Part shown: piece by piece, positions 53,150-63,899 of the stretch
How positions within the stretch are numbered: position 1 is the first letter of the stretch
Layout: each line of letters begins with the position of its first letter
Assembly: GCA_030159075.1 (NCBI GenBank)
Contig: BROG01000973.1
Coordinates: forward strand, 62,001-126,000
Direction of reading: 5' to 3'
Length of the DNA stretch: 64,000 nucleotides
Source: Atrina japonica
Lineage: Eukaryota > Mollusca > Bivalvia > Pterioida > Pinnidae
Position numbers and translations under genes: made by a program
Notes under the pieces: model-generated
Told to the model about the DNA's origin: nothing
What the model saw: only the letters and a program-made list of their open reading frames with translations
Database searches by the model: none

Positions 53150-53605
53150 TATGTGAACTACAAAAATAAGACCAAATAATGCCATAGCCTAGAAATGGAC
53201 AAAATAATGACATACATGTAGCTTAGAAATGGACCAAATAATACCATATCCTAGACATAGACCAAATATTACCAGAGCCTAGAAATGGACCAAATAATGG
53301 CATAGCTTACAAGTGGACCAAATAATACCATAGCCTATAAATAGACCAAATAATGACATAGCCTATAAATGGAACAAATAATGCCATAGCCTATAAATGG
53401 ACCAAATAATGCCATAGCTATAAATGGACCAAATAATGGCATAGCCTAGAAATAGACGAAATTATGCCAGAGCCTAAAAATGGACCAAATAATGGCATAG
53501 CTTAGAAATGGACCAAATGATACCATAGCCTAGAAATAGACCAAGTAATGCCAGAGCCTAGATATAAACCAAATAATACTAGAGCCTAGGAGTAGACCAT
53601 GCAGC
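53150..53605. repeat. 28-bp degenerate minisatellite, about 15 copies
   Basis: Units like accaaataatgccatagcct + agaaatgg with frequent substitutions (ggcatag / accatag / gacatag; agaaatgg / ataaatgg / agacatag). Confidence 0.9.
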
Positions 53606-54221
53606 ATTGTTAAGAATTCACTTTTCATTCCTGAGGGTTTTGCTATTGTTTTTTATCTTTCATTATCTGCAGGGTTCGAATAAGAAATCGTTTTGGGTGA
53701 GTAAAAGTACGACACTGTACTTTTAAGTTTCAAAAGTGATCTATTTCTTTCTATTTTTAGTTCAAATACATTACAAAAAACCGAATTTTAAATAATTATT
53801 TTATTGACAATTAAACATGTTAGTCTTTACCTCATTCCCAAAAATGTCACAGAACACATCGTGTGTTGACTGCAGTTTGTGGAGGAAGTGGAAGTTAAAT
53901 GTGTAATAAAAGAACTGATACCAAACAGACCTGAATTTCAGGATTTGATAAAATAATCATAACACTTATACATTGTATAGAAATTGTAAAATCTGAATTA
54001 AATGTAGTAAAAAAAGCTTTAATGAAATACACAGAAATGGATAGCTGTTGTTTTCATCTAACAATAGTGAAAACTTACATTTGTAATTTATATTGATTTA
54101 ATCACAAAGTAGTAATGTAATAATAATTGATAATAATAATGATGCATTTACAGCTAATTTAGATGTAAATGCATCATTCAGAGACAATATATACATGTAT
54201 TGTCTGTAAATTTATCTATTA
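53606..54221. other. AT-rich region containing a hairpin
   Basis: No gene. A perfect 15-bp inverted repeat AATGATGCATTTACA (54138-54152) / TGTAAATGCATCATT (54164-54178) with an 11-base loop is followed directly by a second small one (gacaata...tattgtc). Confidence 0.5.
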
Positions 54222-54785
54222 AAGCAGCATTAGCGAAGTTAGGAATATTTTTTCAGAAAGTGTGTAACAATCATGAAACGATTGTATACTTTAGAAAGAT
54301 CACCCATCATTTACCATTGAAAACAGAGTGCAGATACCAAAAAATGGTCAATATTTTATGTGCTTATGTGGAAATGAAACAAGACATGCCATCTGAAAAC
54401 TTTCTTATCATCTTCATAGATGACTACAAGATTTGCTGGTTGAGTAAAGTTACAAGATCTAGCACCCAAGACAAATCGTACCAAGACAAAGATCTAAACT
54501 GACTGACTGACAAACCTCCCACAACAATTAATAAAAGAATACTTTTGTATTTCCATATTTTGATATCATATAGAAGATTTTATGTATCAAGATACTATCA
54601 TTCATGTTTAAAATAATGACATCATACTATTGGTGCCATTCCAGGATGAAAATGTGAAGGACATGTATGCAGCAGTTACATACAAATAAATATGTCCTTA
54701 CATCATAATTAGTTATTTTATACTAAAGTGATATTTTGAGGGATTTTTCTATTTAAATTCCAAATTTCTCTAAAGCTAAGATAGT
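54222..54785 (-). repeat. dispersed repeat, copy 2 (uninterrupted)
   Basis: Reverse complement of the repeat at 14250-15115. Read on the minus strand it contains 'ctgctgcatacatgtccttc acatttt', the undisturbed form of the place where copy 1 carries a SINE. The 100-codon open frame at 54200-54502 is inside this repeat and not coding. Confidence 0.78.
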
Positions 54786-55069
54786 CATCTTTTAGAGTGA
54801 GTATTGTTAGATAGATTTGGCAATAAATTTAAGTTTATTATTTCGCCTTGTATGATATCACCATATTTTTGCTTTGAATTCCCTCCAGGTAGAATGAATG
54901 AGGATAGGACCTCACAAAACCACATTTTTTTCATTATCACAGTAATTACAAAATTAATGGTTCCTTTAATTGTCCGAATGCCTGCTTGGCTAAAATAATG
55001 TTTTGATACAATAATGGCTTTATCTTCAAGAAAAATATATGGAATGTAAGTTAGTTCGGGCGAATCATG
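54786..55069. other. AT-rich, no recognised feature
   Basis: Nothing recognised. Confidence 0.35.
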
Positions 55070-56285
55070 ACAAATTGGTCTACATTAGGCATTTTACTGG
55101 ATTGCTGGGTAAAACATGATAGATCGGTCTACACTCTGCTGGCTTACCTGATAGATTAGTCTACACTGTGCTGGCTTACCTGATAGATCAGTCTACACTG
55201 TGCTGGCTTACCTGATAGATCAGTCTACACTATGCTGGCTTACCTGATAGATCAGTCTACACTGTGCTGGCTTTCATGATAGATTGGTCTACACTGTGTT
55301 GCCTTATATGATAAATCAGTCTACACTGTGCTGGCTTTCATGATAGATCAGTCTACACTGTGCTGGCTTTCATGATAGATCAGTCTACACTGTGCTGGTT
55401 TACAAGATAGATTGGTCTACACTGTGTTGCCTTATATGATAAATCAGTCTACACTGTGCTGGCTTTCATGATAGATCAGTCTACACTGTGCTGGCTTTCA
55501 TGATAGATCAGTCTACACTGTGCTGGCTTACAAGATAGATTGGTCTACACTGTGTTGCCTTATATGATAGATCAGTCTACACTGTGCTGGCTTACATGAG
55601 AGATCAGTCTACACTGTGCTGGCTTACCTGATAGATCAGTCTACACTGTGCTGTCTTACATGATAGATCAGTCTACACTGTGCTGGCTTTCATGATAGAT
55701 CAGTCTACACTGTGCTGGCTTACATGATAGATTGGTCTACACTGTGTTGCCTTATATGATAGATCAGTCTACACTGTGCTGGCTTACCTGATAGATCAGT
55801 CTACACTGTGCTGGCTTTCATGATAGATTGGTCTACAATGTGTTTTCTTATATGATAAATCAGTCTACACTGTGCTGGCTTTCATGGTAGATCAGTCTAC
55901 ACTGTGCTGGCTTACCTGATAGATCAGTCTACAATGTGTTGCCTTATATGATAAATCAGTCTACACTGTGCTGGCTTACCTGATAGATCAGTCTACACTG
56001 TGCTGGCTTTCATGATAGATCAGTTTACACTGTGCTGGCTTACCTGATAGATCAGTCTACACTGTGCTGGCTTTCATGATAGATCAGTTTACACTGTGCT
56101 GGCTTACATGATAGATCGGTCTACACTGTGCTGACTTACATGATAGATCAATCTATATTAGGCATGGCATTGCACTTGATTGCTGGCTTACATGATAGAT
56201 CTGTCTACACTGCTGGCTTACATGAATTTTTGATAGAGCAGTCTACACTGTGCTGGCTTACATGATAGATCAGTCTGTAGGCATT
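55070..56285. repeat. 32-bp minisatellite, about 37 copies
   Basis: Units ctacactgtgctggcttaca + tgatagatcagt, with variants (ttacctg / ttcatg / acaag; gatcagt / gattggt; tgttgccttatatgataaat). The variants recur in a fixed order in several places, indicating amplification of multi-unit blocks of about 128-160 bp. Confidence 0.95.
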
Positions 56286-57139
56286 GTACTTTTTAAAGGG
56301 ATTATTTAATTACACCACAGATGTACAATCTATGTCACCATTTATCTCAGTATTGTAAAAATGTTCTTAATTCTAGATGTGTATTATGATTTTTTATACC
56401 ATATCAAAATATGTGATGTATAAATATAGAACTGGGGCATATTAATTTTAATTCATTTTTACAAGTTGATGTTACATTAACTTAGTTATGCCACCATTCA
56501 GCCCCAACAGAGACAAAGTTAAAGCGCATTATTTTTTCTGTAGGCTGCATGCACATTACAATAACGGGTTATGTGCAATGTCAATATTATCAAAAACTAA
56601 AACTATATGTTGTTTTAGTACTTATGCATTGTAATGTATTTATATATTCTTTGTTTTGATTATCAAATATTTTCACAGCGATTAATAAAAACACTTTTTA
56701 ACATTTCTACAAAATATACTGTTGTTTACTTAGATGCAAGCAATGTAGCTGCAGGGGCATATTCTGTTGAATTAAATCAAAAGGTTTATCATTTAATGTG
56801 AGCTGATGATGAATCTGGCATGAACTAAGGGCTGTAAAACAGATTTTTATTTGTTTAAAAGATTAAGTCCAAAAATTGAAATGGTTCACTGACGACCAGA
56901 GTTGTACCAGAATAGTTCAGTGTGGTAGAATGAAATGTGAACATGCCTCTCAGTTCTGAGGAATGCAATTCCTGAATATTTCTTGGAATCAAAAGCAGAT
57001 GCTGTTAATTTTGTTTACTGCATATGGTGTTGACCATTCAGTATCAATGTTTTGTAATGCCATGATCAATATATATGTAAAACCCAGACACTACTAATTT
57101 TACCTATTTGGATATATACACGGGTAGGTGGTATATATT
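56286..57139. other. AT-rich, no recognised feature
   Basis: No coding or repeat signal. Confidence 0.4.
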
Positions 57140-57644
57140 GTGCATCAAATATACATACACATACATACACAGAAACATATATATGCACATACAAATATAT
57201 ACATAAATACACATAAAGTTATACACACATATATACACATACATATACATACACATATTCACACACATAGGCCTACACCTAATATGTATGCAGATACACA
57301 CATAGGTCTACACACATATGCAAGTACACACATACAGATATTTGTATTTATGTTTGTACATATGTGTGTACATGTATATGTATGTTATTCTATGTGTTAA
57401 TATATATTTATATGTGTGTATGTATCTATGTATGTATCTGTATATATTTTTGTGTATTTATATGTTTGTGTTTTTGTGAGTGTAGCCTATATTTAGATGT
57501 ATGTGTGTATGTTTATGTGTGCATATGTTTATACATATGTATGTTTATGTGTGTACCGGTATGTATGTGTGTATTTGTATGTTTATAGGTATATGTGAGT
57601 ATTTTTATGTGAAAATGTTTTTGTTTATGTGCATGTATATATGT
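57140..57644. repeat. simple CA-rich then TG-rich tract
   Basis: 57140-57345 is built of catacaca/catacata-type motifs; from about 57350 the strand switches to tatgtgtgtatg-type motifs. The two parts are roughly complementary in inverse orientation. It continues at 57807-57975 after a small inserted element. Confidence 0.85.
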
Positions 57645-57806
57645 ACATAGGCGTCGGAAGCAAATTGAAAGTGGGGGGGGGGGGCTAAACCAACTTCAAA
57701 CAAACACAAGCCCCAATTTTCAACACCTATGTCTATCTTTGCAAAAAAGTGGGGGGGGGGGGGGGGGGCTAAGCCCCCTAGCCCCCACCCCTTCTGACGC
57801 CTATGT
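57645..57806. mobile_element. small MITE-like element with poly-G tracts
   Basis: 162 bp with 16-bp terminal inverted repeats ACATAGGCGTCGGAAG / CTTCTGACGCCTATGT (one mismatch). Inside are two long G runs (about 57675 and 57752) followed by 'ctaa' and a C-rich counterpart 'tagcccccaccc'. It interrupts the TG-rich simple repeat. No coding capacity; a target duplication is hard to define in the repeat background. Confidence 0.7.
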
Positions 57807-57975
57807 ATGTATAAATATTTGTATATGTTTAGATTCTTTTTGTGTACAAATATGTGTTATGTAAGTGAATATGTATGTGTTAATGTATATGTGTATATTA
57901 ATGTGTTTGTGTATATGTATGTGCTCTTGTGTTTGTATGTGTGTATGTTTATATGTATGTGTTTATCAGGTATGT
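57807..57975. repeat. TG-rich simple repeat, continuation
   Basis: tatgtgtgtatgttt-type motifs, the right-hand part of the tract at 57350-57644. Confidence 0.8.
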
Positions 57976-58284
57976 ACACTGGCAGATTTAAATGGGGGCC
58001 TGGGGGTGCATCCCCCCCTCCCCCCAAATTACCCTTTTTTTCAAATAGAAAAAAGTAAAAACGTTTTAGTGTCTGGAATCCAGAAACTGGCCTTTATGAG
58101 ATTTTAAAATCAAAATTTTTCTAGACTGAATCCAGACAAAGGCTTCCCAGATTTTTTAAAATAAATATTGCTCTTGAAACACTTGTGTTCATTGAAACTC
58201 AAGAATTTTTTTGTGAATAACTAGTCAGTCAATTTATTGCAATAAAAAATAAAGAAGACAAAATTGAGACAAAAAAAAACAACA

Positions 58285-58385
58285 AAATAACCAGGATCCA
58301 GAGGTCCGTGTTTGTCCATTTTTACCGGATTTGTATCTGTGTCCTGGACATTCTATTGATTTATACTTTGGTATCTGAAATTTTT
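58285..58385 (+). mobile_element. 3' end fragment of a Penelope-like element
   Basis: 'gaggtccgtgtttgtccatt ... tggacattctattgattta tactttggtatc' matches 62155-62235 (gaggttcgtgtttgtta ... gggacatcctagtgattta taccttgatatc) at the end of the longer copy. No coding part is attached. Confidence 0.6.
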
Positions 58386-58957
58386 TTATATTTTATCTCT
58401 ATCACCTTTTAGCTCAAAAACGGCTGGGCTTATTTTGTTCAGATTTTCAGCAACTTTGAAGCATCAGAGGATCTAGCATCATATTTCTCATTTTCTCAAA
58501 ATTCCCTCTATTTTCAGAGTTATCTCCCCTTTTCACTTTTTCCATGCCCCATTTTGTGGCACAATTTTCTCAGCAACTACTGAAGCTAGAGTAAATCTGT
58601 TTGGATTTTCTGGAAGGGTTTCAAATTAGATCCGAGTGTCCCCTGAAAAAAGCTCACTAGGGGCTGAAAAAAGGGTTCATATTTTGTCAGCTAAAAATCA
58701 GATAAAAGTCAAAATATCTCGGAAACCAAGAATCTTAATTATAGACATACGTATGAGAAAGTTGTTCAGCTTCATGAGCTTCTCGAGAAATGCACAGTGA
58801 GTTAATTATCACCATCTGCAACTTGTTCTTCTCCCAAATAATGCATTACATTGACAGACTGATTATTCACAAAAACCCTTGAGTTTCTACAATCACAAAT
58901 GTTACAACTGATTTCAGTCTAGAAATTATTTTTATTTCAAAATCTATAAGAGGCCAT

Positions 58958-59520
58958 TTTTAGTCCACCATCAATAGATGATGGGCTATTCAAATCGCCC
59001 AGCATCTGTCATCTGCTGTCCGTCGTCTGTCCATAAACAAATCTTGTTATCGCTCTTTCTCTGAGAGAACTGAAGGGATCTTTATGAAATTTGACATGTA
59101 GGCTCTCCTTGAGGTCTAGTTGTGCAGTGTAAATTTTCATGCAGGTCGTATCACAAAATGACTGCCAGTTGTTCATCTTGGATTTTGACAATTTAAGTTT
59201 GTTATCGCTGTTTCTCAGAAAGTACTAAAGGGATCTTTATGAAATTTGACATATACGTTCTCCTTGAAGTCTTGTTGTGCACTCTACATTTTCAGGTTGG
59301 TTGGATCACAAAATGGCTGCCAGGTGGCCATTTTGGATTTTGACAATTAAAGACTGTTATCACCATTTCTCAGAAAATATTGAAGGGATCTTTATAAAAT
59401 TTGACATAAAGGTTCTCCTTGATGTGTATTTGTGCATTGTACATTTTCAGGTGGGTAGATCACAAAATGGCTGCCAGATGGCCATCTTTGATTTTGACAA
59501 TTAAAGTTTATTATGTATTT
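58958..59520. repeat. dispersed repeat with 3 tandem units of about 157 bp
   Basis: Starts 'tagtccaccatcaatagatg atgggctattcaaatcgccc' with an inverted pair (ccaccatc.../...gatgatggg). It continues in three related units, each with 'ttatc.c..tttctcagaaa.tactgaagggatctttatgaaa' and 'cacaaaatggctgccag.tggcca'. The head resembles a family common in mollusc DNA, by recollection. Confidence 0.7.
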
Positions 59521-59559
59521 CTTGAAAACCACTTACCGTACATATCTACCACCGAGCCA

Positions 59560-60290
59560 TTGGTGTATGATCATTGGGTGGGAAGGTCCTGTCCCACATC
59601 CTGAACTTTATATTGATCGTTTTTGGGAAATGCATTCAGTGGTGTATGGGGGTGGGGGGGTTCCTGCCCGACCCACCGGAAATTATATTTTTGCTTATAA
59701 CTTAAAAACCGTTTGCAGCCCCACCCTTTAACCATATATATTATTGATTGTTATTGGGAAACACATTCAGTGGTGTATGGGGGATTCTGCCCCACTCTCT
59801 GAAATATGTATTTTTACTTATAACTTTAAAAACGTTCACAGATCAACCCTTAAACCTTTTATATTTTGGTTTGTTATCAGAAGACATATTTAGTTGTGCA
59901 TATGCCAATCCTGTCCCACCCACGGAATTATATTTTTGCTTAAAACTAAAAAACTGTTCACAGCCCCACCCTTAAACCATATATATTATTGATCGTTATT
60001 GGGAAACACATTCAGTGGTGTATGGGGGTTCTGCTCCACCCACTGAAATATATATTTTTACTTATAACTTAAAAACTGTTCACAGCCCAGTCTTATACCA
60101 TATATATTTTGGATTGTTATGGGGATACACATTTAGTGGTGCATATGCAGGTCCTGTCCCACCCCACCCCTGGAATTATATTTTTGCTTATAACTAAAAA
60201 ACCATTCACAGCCCAACCCTTAAACCATATATATTATTGATTGTTATGGGGAAACACATTCAGTAGTGTGTGTATGTGGGGGTACTACCA
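59560..60290. repeat. tandem repeat, about 122-bp unit, 6 copies
   Basis: Diverged copies of 'accatatatattattgattg ttatggggaaacacattcag tggtgtatggggg' followed by 'tgccccaccc..gaa.tatat ttttgcttataacttaaaaa ccgttcacagccccaccctt'. Short open frames in it are artefacts. Confidence 0.85.
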
Positions 60291-60329
60291 CACCCCTGCA
60301 ATATACACTTACTACACTTTGCTACATTC

Positions 60330-62240
60330 GATATCAAAGCAGAGACCAGCGAGACATATTATTGTGTAATTCTTGTTTTACTCCATGCAGGTCACGACCA
60401 GCATACACCGTCACGTGTTCATGTATATGTACATCATCTCCCTTCAAATATAATCCTATCGGGCATGTCATCACCGGCGACGTTTCTATTGTTGAAAACA
60501 AGCCCCTAAAAAACTTATTTTAAGAGGTCCAAAATACCGCGAAGCCCGTTCTTTTAATTGGCGACAGAATTTTAGTTTAATTATGAATTCTGTCGAAGAT
60601 TATACCAGACGATGGGCCAAGCATGAAGACGTGGGACCAGACACTTTGTCTGGATGGCTAAAAGCTATACGATGATTAATAAAATCTCGTATTCGGAAAC
60701 TTAAAGGAACTATGACAACACATTATCCCTCTGTATTTAGTGATCCAGAAGTGGTAACCGAGCTGGATAGATTACATGACCAATATGTACTGGTCCCAGC
60801 AGACAAAGTCTCAAATAATAGTTTTTATTTGTAAGGCACATTACTATAACTGTTTATTAGAAGAACTAGGATTTAATACGAATTCTAGTAATCCTACATA
60901 CACACGTGGTCCACTTTCAAAGGAGGAGATCCTTCAAATTCACGTGTCCGTATTATGTTCTTTTGATGTACCTACAACCGATACTGATATTGAGCTACCA
61001 TATTTTACTGGATACTTAAACTTCACAAAACCCCATATAAGCAGAAGTACATAGCAGGTTCCAGCAAATGTTCTACCAAACCTTTATCTTTACTCCTTAC
61101 AAAGATACTAACAGCAGTTAAGGAGAAACTTCAGCAGTACTGTGCAGTTCCTTATTCCAGAAGCGCTGTGAATCAGATGTGGATAATTAAAAATTCTGAA
61201 TAACTTTTAGAAAATTTGAAGGCACACAACTGTTTTCACTAAAATTGGTATCCGGAAATTTGAATACCTAGTGATTGGTTATCATGATACTTATTTTGTC
61301 AAACACCACTCTGATTCTACATATAAATACATTGAAGTTGATATAAAAAAGATGCTGGAATTTCTAACAGACAATATATTTATAATGTTCGGAGACGCAG
61401 TCTTTCAACAAACTGTCGGCATTCCTATGGGAACCAATTGTATTAAATTATTGGCGGACCTGTTCCTTTATCCATATGAAGCAGACTTCATCAAGAAACT
61501 GCTGAATCAAAAGAAAAAAAAAGTTAGCGGTGTCATTTAATTTAACATTAAGATATATCAACAACGTTTTGTCAATTAACAATGACAATTTGCATACATA
61601 TGTCAATGCGATATATCCAGATGAACTAGAAATTAAAGATACAGCAGAACCAAGCACAGCACACACGCTTCATACTTAGACATTGTACTTACCATAGACA
61701 CGGACGGGAAATTAACAACTAAGTTATACGACAAACGCGACGATTTCGGCTTTCCCATCGTAAATGTTCCACATCTTAGTAGAAATATCCCACAATCACC
61801 TTCATATGGAGTTTATATTCACAAATGATCAGATATGCCATGAACATTTCATTTGCAAAGGTAAACTGCTTACTGACAAATTATTGACACAGGGATATCG
61901 AAAACCGCGTTTGATGTCAACGTTCCGCAAATTTTACGGTCGGTAAAATAGTCTTGTTTGCGACTACTCTGTTTCACTAAGTGAAATGTTGAGTTACCTG
62001 TTCAATGGCAGTGGTTGAGACGTCTGTACCAATTATGACAAGGACTTGTTCCTCATGTATTTCATTTTAATTTGAATGTGGACTCATGGCGGGTGTGACC
62101 GGTCGACAGGGGATGCTTACTCCTTCGTGGCACCTGATCCCACCTCTTGATTTTAAGAGGTTCGTGTTTGTTAATTTTTTAACAGATTTGTACCTATATC
62201 AGGGACATCCTAGTGATTTATACCTTGATATCGGATGAAT
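60330..62240 (+). mobile_element. Penelope-like retroelement, decayed
   Basis: A degenerate reverse transcriptase ORF with Penelope-type text. N-terminal: PIGHVITGDVSIVENKPLKN, then from ATG 60583 NSVEDYTRRWAKHEDVGPDT, RLHDQYVLVPADKVSNN and the 'FICKAHYYN..LEELG' block. RT core: MLEFLTDNIFIMFGD, VFQQTVGIPMGTNCIKLLAD (motif B-like), and YINNVLSINND where the catalytic pair is normally acidic. C-terminal: LYDKRDDFGFPIVNVPHLSR. At least seven stops or frameshifts; TGA follows KAIR at about 60674. The 3' flank (62090-62240, 'gaccggtcgacaggggatgc') recurs in part at 58285. No GIY-YIG endonuclease is visible. A second copy carries the Academ-like insertion. Confidence 0.8.
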
Positions 62241-62488
62241 ATATGAATAAATACATCAGATCACTAAAAGAACTTTTTCCGATCTTTAATGTTACCCTGA
62301 TTGCTGACGTTGACAAAATCAAAACAATATAACTGTGAAAAGTATGCGTACCTCATGTTTTACAATCGTGCTGCCATGTCTGTTGGAGCTGGGCAGTTCA
62401 TGATCATATGTGTCAAGAATGATAAAGCAGGGAATGCGATGGGACGAGTTAAAAATGGGTCGAGATCACCCGATATACCCGGCACGTG
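62241..62488. other. no recognised feature
   Basis: Nothing beyond short AT-rich open frames. Confidence 0.35.
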
Positions 62489-62499
62489 GACAATTTCAG

Positions 62500-62796
62500 T
62501 TCGTTTGTTTGTTTATTGTTGTTTAACGTCCCACTCAAGAATCTTTCAAGAATCTTTTACTCATATGGAGACGTCACCAAATGCCGGCGAAGGGCGTCAA
62601 ATTTTGGCCTATGCTCGACACTAACGGCCATTGAGCAGTGAGGGTTCTTTAACGTGTCGACACCAACTGTGACACGGGACCTCTGTTTTTACTTTCTCGT
62701 CCGCAAGACAGGAAACCAACCTGCCGCCGGCTGGACTCGAACTCACGACCTCACGATCAAGAGTCGAGCGCGCTACCGACTGAGCCAAGCCGGTTC
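62500..62796 (-). mobile_element. tRNA-derived SINE, copy 3
   Basis: Reverse-orientation SINE with the best-preserved tRNA-like head: on the minus strand the B box reads ggactcgaactcacgacctc in complement and the A box region is tggctcagtcggtagcgcgc. It has an 11-bp target duplication GACAATTTCAG at 62489-62499 and 62797-62807. It contains an internal duplication 'caagaatctttcaagaatct'. Confidence 0.93.
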
Positions 62797-62807
62797 GACA
62801 ATTTCAG

Positions 62808-63176
62808 AAACGAATGTTTTGAAACGACGAAAAAGACAAACTTTGCCTGTTTTAAGTATGAAATGATGATGTACGAACATAAAGGCAAAGGGTAATAAGA
62901 ATAGAATGTATATTAACTGCAAATGGTCACTCGGTAATCTTCGTAAAAAATTACCGCAAGTTAATTTGCAATGCTCGAAGTATGGCGGACAAAAAATAAC
63001 CGATATTACGGGTTACGTTTGACAAGATTGTTGCAATTTTACACATACATTTGTTATTCTAACCACCAGATAGACTATCACATAAAATGGGCATGTAAAA
63101 TTGTTCACCTACTACAGCTCATATCGCTTTAAAAAAGCAATTTCAGGGGACGGGCGCTAGTCTATGGGGCGCCATT
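62808..63176. other. no recognised feature
   Basis: Nothing recognised up to the palindrome; 'cgggcgctagtctatggggc gccattttac' just before it may belong to the same element. Confidence 0.35.
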
Positions 63177-63312
63177 TTACTTTTTAATACCAGTTAGTGA
63201 TATCACTCTTTCGAATAGGTGATATCACTCATTTGAATAGGTGATATCACTTATACGAATGAGTGATATCACCTATTCGAAAGAGTGATATCACTAACTG
63301 GTATAAAAAGTA
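63177..63312. repeat. long palindrome built of GTGATATCAC units
   Basis: An inverted repeat with arms of about 57 bp. The inner 47 bp of the arms (63187-63233 and 63258-63304) are perfect complements; beyond them one A differs. Inside, TGATATCA, itself a palindrome, occurs five times about 24 bp apart (63198, 63220, 63242, 63264, 63286 approximately), separated by ttcgaata / cgaatga-type spacers. Confidence 0.93.
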
Positions 63313-63491
63313 TCACTTATGAATCAATGCCAATAAATGTTCCCTACACAAGAATAAAATATATTCCTGGGTCTAACAAAAATATAATAATTTTTTTGTT
63401 TCCTTACATGTGGTCCAAAGAATTATATAGGGTGCTTTAAGTTCAACCGCTTTTAAAACAATTTTGTGCAGAAATCGGACCCTAGTTCAAA

Positions 63492-63599
63492 ATGGCAGGA
63501 GTCGGTGGTATGGTTTCGGCGACTCTGTCTGCTTTGAATGCTGAACTCCGTCCAAATCCTACAACAGACACGGGAGATAATTCCGATTCTATCAAGTAG
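63492..63599 (+). CDS. possible short ORF or first exon
   Basis: ATG at 63492 in the context caaaATGG, 35 codons (MAGVGGMVSATLSALNAELR...), TAG at 63597-63599. The sequence looks more like coding than its surroundings. AA|GTAGTA at 63595 could be a donor, so it may be a first exon continuing off the window. No family is recognised. Confidence 0.25.
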   Translation: MAGVGGMVSATLSALNAELRPNPTTDTGDNSDSIK

Positions 63600-63899
63600 T
63601 ATATGTCACCCACTTTACGGCAACCCCCCCGGTACATGGTCCATTTAAACCGTTGCTAGATCTCCTGGTATCGCTGTTATATATATAGATGATTATATAT
63701 AACGTATCCACGGTCTGGTAGTCACCAGGTAAATTCCATACCCGGTGATATAGATAGATAACTTATCCTGCTTTTCGGCACGCGCATTCAATTTTCCCGC
63801 AGTGTACATAATAATGGCAGCGTTAGATGGGGTGCAGGTGTCCAACGACATAGTGTAAAAATTTTGAAAATGCTATAAACAATTCAACGGCTATTTAAA

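Noticed and set aside
54200..54502. 100-codon + strand frame
   Set aside because: Inside a dispersed non-coding repeat whose other copy does not keep the frame.
57104..58107. Frames rich in Cys, Tyr, Val and Met
   Set aside because: Translation of CA/TG simple repeats.
60583..61540. LINE-type reverse transcriptase
   Set aside because: The PADK...NN and FQQTVGIPMGTN text fits Penelope-like elements as I know them; no endonuclease or LINE 3' features are seen.
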